A DNA stretch of 5,070 nt, taken from assembly GCA_020721385.1 (NCBI GenBank), contig DYMW01000068.1, positions 2,847 through 7,916 on the forward strand, in the 5' to 3' direction. The position numbers and the translations under genes were made by a program. This document shows, in pieces, positions 1 through 5,070 of this stretch (its first letter is position 1; the number at the start of each line of letters is the position of its first letter). The notes beneath the pieces are model-generated. The model was not told the DNA's origin. It made no database searches and worked only from the letters and a program-made list of their open reading frames with translations. This DNA is from Sulfurovum sp. (lineage in GTDB: Bacteria; Campylobacterota; Campylobacteria; Campylobacterales; Sulfurovaceae).

Positions 1-219
1 GAGGAGCGTACCTATGACATTATTGACCAAATGCAAGAATTTTTCTCCGATGACATTGTCACTGTAGTAGAAGAGTTAGACCGTTTTTATCCTGCAGAAG
101 CGTACCATCAAAATTACTATAGAAACAATCCTACACAAGGGTATTGTATGGCAGTTGTTGCCCCTAAAATCAACAAAGTTAGACACCATTTTCCAGATAA
201 GACTGATGAAGATTTCTAG
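1..219 (+). CDS. msrA: Peptide-methionine (S)-S-oxide reductase MsrA, C-terminal part (5' truncated by window)
   Basis: The reading frame is open from base 1 and ends at TAG 217-219, giving the last 72 residues. MsrA reduces the S-epimer of methionine sulfoxide in oxidised proteins, normally in the cytoplasm. The visible part carries the MsrA C-terminal signature: FYPAEAYHQNYY at visible residues 29-40, with the conserved Glu/His/Tyr-rich segment, then NNPTQGYC at 43-49. The Cys of GYC (visible residue 49) is at a place where some MsrA proteins have a resolving cysteine, but the family varies here. The catalytic GCFW motif lies upstream of the window and cannot be seen. The protein stops soon after this domain, so no MsrB domain is fused at the C-terminus. 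The first ATG in the frame (31) is internal, not the start. The stop overlaps the next gene by 14 bp, suggesting co-transcription with it. Family assignment is strong; exact epimer specificity is inferred from family. Confidence 0.93.
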   Translation, partial: EERTYDIIDQMQEFFSDDIVTVVEELDRFYPAEAYHQNYYRNNPTQGYCMAVVAPKINKVRHHFPDKTDEDF

Positions 220-859
220 CTATATTAGAAAAGGGATTAAAATTATTTTACTCCCTTTTTTACTCATACTTTTTTATTTTATGATTGCCCTTCTTTTTTG
301 TTGGTTTCCTAAAAACCACATTGAACCATCACCACAACACCATCAAACAAAAACCGTTTATATTCTTTACGATGAAATGCACAGCGATATTGTCCTAAAA
401 ATTGATAAAAAATGGCAAACCTATCTTCCTGAAATCACCAAAAATCGACAAGGATATTTGACCTTTGGATGGGGAGACAAAGAGACCTACCTTAACACAC
501 CTACATGGAGTGACCTTAAACTCTCAACCACACTCAAAGCCCTTTTTATCAATACCCCTTCACTTATACACATGAGTTATTATCCCAATATTCACCATAG
601 TGCTAATCTAAAATCAATTCATATCACAAAAGAGCAATATCAAAAAATCGAAGATTCTCTACTAAAAAGCTTTGGAAAAAGCCCAACTTACTACCACCAA
701 GGATATGGATTAAACGATGCTTTTTATACGTCTCCACTAGACTACAATCTGATACAAACATGCAATACATGGTCGGGAGATATTTTACGAGATGCCAATA
801 TCTCTATGAGCTATTGGACACCGTTTAGTGCATGTGTTACAAAAAACCTTCCGAACTAA
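206..859 (+). CDS. DUF2459 / TIGR02117 family membrane-anchored protein, function unknown
   Basis: This is a 217-residue protein if started at ATG 206. An in-frame ATG at 155 would give 234 residues but adds a non-hydrophobic leader that lies deep inside msrA. The 206 start puts the basic residues MKISSYIRKGIK directly before a hydrophobic helix (about residues 11-33), a normal N-terminal signal anchor. The rest is probably outside the cytoplasmic membrane. Motifs fitting DUF2459 are YDEMHSDIVL (His59), GWGDKE (88-93), HMSYY (122-126) and TCNTW (185-189, Cys186), followed by a WTPFSAC tail. The family was first noted near urease genes, but no urease gene is visible here. The conserved His, Asp and Cys could form a cysteine-hydrolase-like site, which is only my inference. 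The gene overlaps msrA by 14 bp and ends 5 bp before the convergent mod operon. No strong ribosome site precedes ATG 206, so translational coupling to msrA is plausible. Confidence 0.82.
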   Translation: MKISSYIRKGIKIILLPFLLILFYFMIALLFCWFPKNHIEPSPQHHQTKTVYILYDEMHSDIVLKIDKKWQTYLPEITKNRQGYLTFGWGDKETYLNTPTWSDLKLSTTLKALFINTPSLIHMSYYPNIHHSANLKSIHITKEQYQKIEDSLLKSFGKSPTYYHQGYGLNDAFYTSPLDYNLIQTCNTWSGDILRDANISMSYWTPFSACVTKNLPN

Positions 860-864
860 AAAGC

Positions 865-1254
865 TTATCCTAATATAGAAATTGCAGTTTCTCGAATCAA
901 AGCCACCACCTCATCACCCACTTCCAAATTCATCTCTAATGAGGCTTTTAGTGTAATAATGACCTCTAAATTTACCCCATTCATCTCAAGTACAATGCTA
1001 CTTAATAATTTTCCATTGTTTACTTTGGTTACAGTCATATTGAACTGATTGGTATAGCTTAATAATCCTGAAAAATTTTTAGCAAGGGCAATGTCGGTTG
1101 AGTTCACACTTAAGGTTACCAAATCACCCACTTTTAATCTGGAGTTCAACTCCAAACTTACCAAATGAATCGTTTGAGTTCCCATAGCAAAAGTAAGTGC
1201 ATGGAGCATCTCAACATTTTCTATCTGTGTAAGTGTTGCCTCAAATTGGTTCAT
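865..1254 (-). CDS. Small stand-alone di-TOBE (Mop-like) molybdate-binding protein
   Basis: This 129-residue protein has no signal peptide, membrane helix or DNA-binding domain. It consists of two tandem TOBE/Mop-like repeats, about residues 2-58 and 63-128. Each ends with the typical turn before the last strand: LKVGDLV at 40-46 and LEVGDEV at 110-116, followed by xLxVNSTDIAL and ALIRETAISIL. TOBE/Mop domains bind molybdate or tungstate at interfaces between copies, as in ModE, the C-terminus of ModC and molbindins. The usual SARN ligand motif seen in the ModE of this operon is absent from both repeats, so binding is not certain. The start overlaps the modA stop as ATGA and no good Shine-Dalgarno precedes it, which suggests translational coupling to modA. 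A similar small molybdopterin/ModE-like protein next to modA is known in Campylobacter mod operons, where it is sometimes labelled ModE although it has no helix-turn-helix. Likely roles are cytoplasmic storage, sensing, or acting as a regulatory partner of a transporter ATPase. Confidence 0.82.
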   Translation of the reverse strand: MNQFEATLTQIENVEMLHALTFAMGTQTIHLVSLELNSRLKVGDLVTLSVNSTDIALAKNFSGLLSYTNQFNMTVTKVNNGKLLSSIVLEMNGVNLEVIITLKASLEMNLEVGDEVVALIRETAISILG

Positions 1255-2000
1255 GGAACAATGTATCCAAATTTGCTAAATATCTCTTTGGCTTTTTTAC
1301 TCAACATAAAAGCATAAAACGCTGAAACTTCCGCATTTTTTTGACCCTCTTTGAGGATTACCATTCCTTGATTAATGGGTGTATAAAGTTTTGGATCAAC
1401 ATCACTCCAATTCACACCCTCTTTGTATTGTGCCATTTGTGGGCTATAGAGAGATGATTTCGCAATAAAACCGATATCTGATGCAGTCACTGCATACGTA
1501 ACGGCTTGTGAAATTGATTCTGCATAGACAAATTTACTTTGAACCAACTCTAAAAGTTTTACATTTTCAAACGCTTCGATGGTTGCTTTTCCATAAGGAG
1601 CTGTTTTAGGATTGGCAAGGGCTATTTTTTTAATATCTTCATTTCTAAATAACTCTATTCCTTTAGAAAAATCTTGTGGTTTACTGCTAAGATACGCCAA
1701 TGAACCTTGTGCATAGACCAAAGGTTTGGTCACAGCCAAATCCTCTTCATAAAGTTTTTCTGCATACATCATATCTGCAGCCATCAAAATCTCATAGGGT
1801 GCTCCATTTTTAATCTGTGCGGTCAGTTTACCTGTACTTCCTAAGGTGACTTGTACTTTGGTATCGGGATAAAGCTCATTAAATGCTTTGGTTAAATCTT
1901 CTATCGCATACGATAGATTGGCTGCTAAAGCGAGTTTAATCTCTCCTGCCATGCTGTAACTTGAAAGTAATAACGCAGTAATCAATAATTTTAATTTCAT
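1251..2000 (-). CDS. modA: Molybdate ABC transporter periplasmic substrate-binding protein ModA
   Basis: This 249-residue protein captures molybdate (often tungstate too) in the periplasm and delivers it to ModB. Its length matches the family. Residues 1-18 look like a Sec signal peptide (MKLKLLITALLL..., cleavage likely after SMA-18). The mature protein begins EIKLALAANLSYAIEDL, the classical ModA first strand, with Asn28 where Escherichia coli ModA has its first ligand serine; Asn is also found in the Azotobacter-type ModA. The second oxyanion loop GSTGKL (54-59, Ser55) is intact. NGAPYEILMAAD (65-76) and PKTAPYGKATIEA (131-143, Tyr136) are further family motifs, and the C-terminus FSKFGYIVP is typical. 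A ribosome site AAGGA (2006-2010) sits at good spacing before ATG. The gene follows modE after 29 bp and overlaps the di-TOBE gene by 4 bp. Tungstate preference cannot be excluded from sequence. Confidence 0.95.
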   Translation of the reverse strand: MKLKLLITALLLSSYSMAGEIKLALAANLSYAIEDLTKAFNELYPDTKVQVTLGSTGKLTAQIKNGAPYEILMAADMMYAEKLYEEDLAVTKPLVYAQGSLAYLSSKPQDFSKGIELFRNEDIKKIALANPKTAPYGKATIEAFENVKLLELVQSKFVYAESISQAVTYAVTASDIGFIAKSSLYSPQMAQYKEGVNWSDVDPKLYTPINQGMVILKEGQKNAEVSAFYAFMLSKKAKEIFSKFGYIVP

Positions 2001-2005
2001 TTTTT

Positions 2006-2010
2006 TCCTT
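2006..2010 (-). promoter_or_regulatory. Ribosome binding site of modA
   Basis: AAGGA read on the minus strand, five A residues before ATG 2000. The 15 bases through the start codon, AAAAGGAAAAAAATG, are identical to those at modD. This supports ATG 2000 as the start, as does the signal peptide that begins there. Confidence 0.7.
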
Positions 2011-2029
2011 TTTGTATTAAATAATTTTT

Positions 2030-2812
2030 CTATTTGCCCAAAATAACATCAGATGCCTTAATAATGGCACTCACGCTATCTCCAACTTTTAATCCCAAAT
2101 CTCTTAAAGCATTAGAAGTGACAACCGAAGCTATCATCTCAGAATTTCCTGTATCAATCAACACTTCACTGTTGATTTCTCCTAAATGTATCTCTTTAAT
2201 AACTCCTTGAAATTTATTTCTAGCACTGATATTAAGACTAATGTCTGTAGTAAGCAGTACCGAACTTGATTTAAATATCGCAACCACTTCATCATCTACT
2301 TGTAAATGAAGATTCTCGACCGCACCATTGGTAATCACACTCACCAAGCTGTAACCGCTTTTCAGTTTAATATAAACAGATGAATTGACTTTTCCTGTTT
2401 CAATATACTCTACAACACCTTGTATCTGATTTCTTGCACTGATTTGCATGGCTAACCTTCCTATGATTTTTAATGTTCCCGTGTCTATATCGGTTCGTTC
2501 TTCTAAACTTTTGAGAAACTTTTTCTGTTCCTCTTTTAACAATCTATAGGTTTTCAATAGATTTTCGCCATAAGCCGTAAGTTTCGTTCCTCCTCCACCC
2601 ACACCACCTGTCTCTCTAATTAAAATCGGTGTATGAGAGAGGTTATTCATAGAATCAACGGCTTCCCATGCCGATTTATAGCTCATGGGAATCTCTTTGG
2701 CTGCTTTGCTGATTGAACCCATGCGTTGAATGGCAAAGAGTAACTCAATACGCTTTTCCAGTAAAAATGGCTGATTGAACAGTTCTAAGGTTAAATTCGA
2801 TGAAATTTCCAT
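2030..2812 (-). CDS. modE: Molybdate-responsive transcriptional regulator ModE (HTH plus di-Mop)
   Basis: At 260 residues this is a full-length ModE (E. coli ModE is close to 262). ModE binds molybdate in the cytoplasm and, as a dimer, usually represses molybdate transport genes and activates some molybdoenzyme genes. The N-terminal LysR-like winged helix spans about residues 10-100: LLFAIQRMGSISKAAKEIPM holds the recognition region, and the wing has the ModE hallmark RETGGVGGGGTKLTAYG (66-82). Two Mop/TOBE domains follow, about 122-188 and 193-259. Both begin with the ligand motif SARN (125-128 and 196-199). The first also retains the Lys-Ser pair (K181, S182) matching the E. coli ligand lysine and serine; the second has KAS at 252-254. 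Keeping SARN in both copies differs from E. coli, where the second copy has lost it. The strong AAGGAG ribosome site at 2819-2824 supports the start. The gene lies inside the operon it probably controls, implying autoregulation, but the operator would be upstream of 5070. Confidence 0.94.
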   Translation of the reverse strand: MEISSNLTLELFNQPFLLEKRIELLFAIQRMGSISKAAKEIPMSYKSAWEAVDSMNNLSHTPILIRETGGVGGGGTKLTAYGENLLKTYRLLKEEQKKFLKSLEERTDIDTGTLKIIGRLAMQISARNQIQGVVEYIETGKVNSSVYIKLKSGYSLVSVITNGAVENLHLQVDDEVVAIFKSSSVLLTTDISLNISARNKFQGVIKEIHLGEINSEVLIDTGNSEMIASVVTSNALRDLGLKVGDSVSAIIKASDVILGK

Positions 2813-2818
2813 GGTTTT

Positions 2819-2824
2819 CTCCTT
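2819..2824 (-). promoter_or_regulatory. Ribosome binding site of modE
   Basis: AAGGAG on the minus strand with six bases before ATG 2812, the strongest Shine-Dalgarno inside the operon. It lies in the 14 bp between modD and modE, touching the modD stop. It fixes the modE start and suggests modE is translated independently rather than only by coupling. Confidence 0.72.
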
Positions 2825-2826
2825 TT

Positions 2827-3675
2827 TTAGTTATAAACTTCCATCTTCGTACCTATATCGCTCAATCCACAAAGATACATGGCACTCGTTACCACACCAT
2901 CAACACCTGTTTGGGCATAGCTTTTCACATTACTCAAATTAATACCACCTGTAACCAAAATTTTAATCTCTTTAAAATGTTCATTTCGATACGCCACTGT
3001 AGCTTCTACTAAGTCTATCGCCAACTTATCAAGTTGAAGCACATCGGCTCCATGGTGCATCAAAGCTTTAGCATCGTCAAGCGTGTGCGATTCAACCACG
3101 ATTTTTTTCTCAGGTGCTTTTACTTTAAACGCTTCTATCGCTTCATAAAACTCTTCTAACGATGCATAAACTGTTCTATGCTGGGGAAACAGTAGTATTG
3201 TTTCACTCAATCCCAAACGGTGAGGCATCGCTCCTCCTATCATGATTGATTTAATCGAAAATCGTTTGGTAAAAGGAAAAGTTTTACGCGTACCTAAAAG
3301 TTCACAATGGTCATTTACCGAGTCAATCTCACTTTTCATTTCGTGAGTATACGTAGCAATTTTACAACTGTACTCCAGTAAGACCTGTGCTAAACGCCAC
3401 GCTTGATGTACTTTTTCATAATCTCCTTTAAACGACAATATCACATCGCCTTTATGGGCTTTGGTTTTAGAGGATAAACACGAAACAATCTCGCATCCCA
3501 ACAGTTGGGCAATACGGGAAGCCTCTTCACTACAAGAGACCATCACCTCTTCTCTAGTAAAAATATCCAATCTTGATTGTTTATCTGAAGCCTCCTGTAG
3601 ATAGGTTGTCAAATCAAAATAGGGAACATCCTCATTAATATAACTTTGTAACTCATAATCATTGAGTATAAACAT
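2827..3675 (-). CDS. modD: ModD, NadC-like (quinolinate phosphoribosyltransferase-fold) molybdenum-cluster protein
   Basis: This 282-residue protein belongs to the ModD family, paralogues of nicotinate-nucleotide pyrophosphorylase (NadC) found in molybdate transport operons. The biochemical role of ModD is not established to my knowledge. The N-terminal alpha/beta half (about 1-110) is followed by the phosphoribosyltransferase-type barrel. Active-site-type residues known from NadC are visible: TRKT at 129-132, the HR pair at 152-153 within the ModD hallmark PHRLGLSET, Glu195 in VVESHT, Asp216 in LQLDK, and the phosphate-loop elements TGGI (242-245) and TGVDG (256-260). The ModD-typical sequence after TRKT is usually FPGTK; here it is FPFTK, replacing a glycine by a bulky Phe. 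The gene starts 10 bp after modB with AAGGA at 3681-3685, and modE follows after 14 bp. It is soluble and cytoplasmic, with no signal peptide. A housekeeping NadC is unlikely given the ModD-specific motif and the operon. Confidence 0.9.
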   Translation of the reverse strand: MFILNDYELQSYINEDVPYFDLTTYLQEASDKQSRLDIFTREEVMVSCSEEASRIAQLLGCEIVSCLSSKTKAHKGDVILSFKGDYEKVHQAWRLAQVLLEYSCKIATYTHEMKSEIDSVNDHCELLGTRKTFPFTKRFSIKSIMIGGAMPHRLGLSETILLFPQHRTVYASLEEFYEAIEAFKVKAPEKKIVVESHTLDDAKALMHHGADVLQLDKLAIDLVEATVAYRNEHFKEIKILVTGGINLSNVKSYAQTGVDGVVTSAMYLCGLSDIGTKMEVYN

Positions 3676-3680
3676 TTTTT

Positions 3681-3685
3681 TCCTT
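3681..3685 (-). promoter_or_regulatory. Ribosome binding site of modD
   Basis: AAGGA on the minus strand, five bases before ATG 3675, lying across the modB/modD junction beside the modB stop (3686-3688). It supports ATG 3675 as the start. The surrounding bases match those before modA. Confidence 0.7.
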
Positions 3686-4363
3686 TTAAATTATCATTTT
3701 TTTCTTCTCTAAGAGATATAAAATGGTGAAGAATAGTAGCGAAATAACCACCAAAACTGCACTTAAAATCAATGCCAACTGATGGTCTCCATCAAAAACA
3801 GCATTGTAAATCGCCAAAGAGATGGTATCGGTTTGACCAATAATATTTCCTCCAAGCATAAGTGTAATACCCACTTCTCCCATTGCCCTAGCACACGCAA
3901 TTAGCAATGCAGAAAAAAGAGCGTTTTTAATACTCGGTAACGTAATAAACAGCAACGTTTTTACCCTACTTTTTCCACTCATATAGGACGCTTCAACAAT
4001 AGACTGAGGAAACGACTCAATCGCTGATTGTAAAGGTTTTACCATCAATGGAAGACCTGCAATAAATCCTGCTATCACCAATCCATAAAAACTAAAAATA
4101 AATGCAATATTAAATTGAGCAAAAAAACTGCCAATATATCCATTTTTACCCAACAGTAAAAGGAGAAAAAATCCAATAGCAATAGGTGGAAAAATAAGAG
4201 GTAACGTCACCACTGTGTCTAAAAGCCAACGAAATTTTAATGCTCTTTGTGACAACAAATAGGCAAAAGGCACCCCTATTAATAAAAATAACACCATACT
4301 GCAACCCACTGTTTGAAAACTTAACAGTAGAGGATGGGTAATTTGTTCTAAATTATAATCCAT
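3686..4363 (-). CDS. modB: Molybdate ABC transporter permease ModB
   Basis: This 225-residue inner-membrane protein forms, as a homodimer, the channel for molybdate import. Length and layout match ModB. Hydrophobic segments lie near residues 11-35, 47-71, 84-106, 145-165 and 193-219. The cytoplasmic EAA loop that couples to the ATPase is clear: EASYMSG at 124-130 with TLP at 141-143. Typical ModB segments are PLIFPPIAIGFFLL (55-68), GLPLMVKPLQSAIESFP (103-119), ARAMGEVGITLMLGGNI (158-174) and TDTISLAIYNAVFDGD (178-193). It overlaps the upstream binding-protein gene by 11 bp. No good Shine-Dalgarno precedes ATG 4363, so translation is probably coupled. It is the only permease in view and presumably serves both binding proteins. 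Its ATPase partner ModC is not in the window. Confidence 0.95.
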   Translation of the reverse strand: MDYNLEQITHPLLLSFQTVGCSMVLFLLIGVPFAYLLSQRALKFRWLLDTVVTLPLIFPPIAIGFFLLLLLGKNGYIGSFFAQFNIAFIFSFYGLVIAGFIAGLPLMVKPLQSAIESFPQSIVEASYMSGKSRVKTLLFITLPSIKNALFSALLIACARAMGEVGITLMLGGNIIGQTDTISLAIYNAVFDGDHQLALILSAVLVVISLLFFTILYLLEKKKMII

Positions 4364-5060
4364 ACTTTTTTAAGATGTTTTTTGCCTCGCTTGAACTTAA
4401 AAACTGCATAAACTTCAAAGAAGACTCTTTGGTTGAAGCACTCAACTTTCCTGCCACAATCTCAATAGGTTCATAACTCTTCTCATCAACCACAATGTAC
4501 CCTCCAAGTTTCTCTTGATTAACCAATGCTGTTGATAGATCAATAATACCTGCTTCAATTTCACCTGTGGTTAGATACGCCATGACTTGTGGTAACGTAG
4601 CAACTTCATAAAGTTTGTCTTTTACCGTATCATACAGTTTGGTTGAGATTAAAAAAGATAATCCTGCTTTACCATAAATGGTCTTTTTAGGTTGAGGAAT
4701 GGCTATTTTTACAATTTTTTTATTCCCCAACTCTTCTACATTTACAAGTTTTATACCATGTGAAAAAGCAACCACCAATTTATCATTGCCTAAGATTCCA
4801 TATTCGCTAATATTTAAATCACTTTTCTTTTCCAAATAGTTTTTATCACCCACCACAATATCAACATCACCACTTTTTGAAAGGGCAATAACCTGTTGCA
4901 TGTTACCAAAAAGTGGTTCCACTTTGCCTCCATTGTGTTCAAAAACTTTAATCAATTCCATCATAGGCTTTTTGTATCCCGCAGCCGAAGCCACTCGGAT
5001 ACTCTGTGCACTTGCCATCAATCCTAACACTACCATTAAAAGTACTATTTTTTTAAACAT
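4353..5060 (-). CDS. Atypical ModA-like periplasmic oxyanion-binding protein
   Basis: This 235-residue protein is the first visible gene of the operon. Residues 1-18 form a Sec signal peptide (MFKKIVLLMVVLGLMASA, cleavage probably after ASA). The mature part keeps the ModA layout: IRVASAAGYKKPMMELIKVFE (21-41), a strand and loop LFGNMQQ (50-56), DVDIVVGDKNYL (65-76), IPQPKKTIYGKAG (121-133), TGEIEAGIIDLSTAL (165-179) and the C-terminal FLSSSEAKNILKKYGL. It differs where ModA proteins normally contact the oxyanion: Gly28 in AAG replaces the Ser/Asn position, and GNM (52-54) replaces the Ser-containing loop. Tyr129 in IYG is kept. It lacks the TTTST start of tungstate TupA proteins and is too diverged from the modA in this operon to be a recent duplicate. 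The 11 bp overlap with modB links it to transport. The ligand may be molybdate, tungstate or another oxyanion; I cannot decide. Confidence 0.82.
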   Translation of the reverse strand: MFKKIVLLMVVLGLMASAQSIRVASAAGYKKPMMELIKVFEHNGGKVEPLFGNMQQVIALSKSGDVDIVVGDKNYLEKKSDLNISEYGILGNDKLVVAFSHGIKLVNVEELGNKKIVKIAIPQPKKTIYGKAGLSFLISTKLYDTVKDKLYEVATLPQVMAYLTTGEIEAGIIDLSTALVNQEKLGGYIVVDEKSYEPIEIVAGKLSASTKESSLKFMQFLSSSEAKNILKKYGL

Positions 5061-5065
5061 CTTCT

Positions 5066-5070
5066 CTCCT
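5066..5070 (-). promoter_or_regulatory. Ribosome binding site of the first visible operon gene
   Basis: AGGAG on the minus strand at the very edge of the window, five bases before ATG 5060. It confirms the start of the atypical ModA-like gene, also supported by the signal peptide beginning there. Whether a promoter or a further upstream gene lies beyond 5070 cannot be seen. Confidence 0.72.

Noticed and set aside
155..205. Upstream ATG 155 as start of the DUF2459 gene
   Set aside because: It would extend 65 bases into msrA and place 17 extra residues ahead of the basic region and anchor helix; ATG 206 gives a normal signal anchor.
876..891. Possible hairpin AGAAA...TTTCT near the end of the mod operon
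   Set aside because: The stem is only five A/T-rich pairs, lies inside the di-TOBE coding sequence and has no fitting U-run, so it is not a terminator.
2001..2029. AT-rich gap before modA as an internal promoter
   Set aside because: A TATTTAAT-like stretch is present, but in DNA this AT-rich it is expected by chance, and I see no convincing -35 element or ModE-type palindrome.
2800..3012. Open reading frame of 70 codons on the + strand
   Set aside because: It lies antisense to modD and the modE start, has no recognisable domain or ribosome site, and modD is strongly supported on the other strand.
4353..5060. Tungstate-specific TupA or WtpA identity for the first binding protein
   Set aside because: The TTTST-type start of TupA and the AGSL-type motif of WtpA are both absent; the layout follows ModA.
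1..5070. Mobile element, CRISPR array, tRNA/rRNA or integration scar
   Set aside because: No transposase, repeated spacer structure, RNA gene signature or flanking inverted repeat was found, and base composition looks even throughout.

Overview
The window is AT-rich, tightly packed bacterial chromosome. Protein styles and gene content point to a Campylobacterota (epsilonproteobacterial) genome, such as an Arcobacter- or Sulfurimonas-like organism; this is inference from gene flavour, since no rRNA or other marker gene is present. Almost every base is coding. There are two transcription units facing each other, separated by only 5 bp near position 860.

Left part, + strand (1-859): the 3' end of a peptide-methionine sulfoxide reductase gene (msrA), overlapping the start of a small membrane-anchored protein of the DUF2459/TIGR02117 family, whose function is unknown.

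Right part, - strand (5060 down to 865): a six-gene molybdate (or tungstate) uptake and regulation operon. In transcription order it holds an atypical ModA-like periplasmic binding protein, the permease modB, the NadC-like protein modD, the regulator modE with two Mop/TOBE domains, a classical modA, and a small protein made only of two TOBE domains. Junctions are 11 bp overlap, 10 bp gap, 14 bp gap, 29 bp gap and 4 bp ATGA overlap, so co-transcription is likely. The ligand is expected to be captured in the periplasm by one or both binding proteins and moved inward by ModB. ModE and the small TOBE protein should then sense or hold it in the cytoplasm.

Points of interest: the ATPase modC is absent from the visible operon; there are two divergent binding proteins but one permease; the first binding protein has lost the usual serine-type oxyanion-binding positions; modD, whose role is unresolved, sits between permease and regulator; and a stand-alone di-TOBE protein is translationally coupled to modA. 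The operon promoter is outside the window, beyond position 5070. I see no mobile element, CRISPR array, RNA gene or convincing terminator, and no non-coding stretch longer than 29 bp apart from the window edge.
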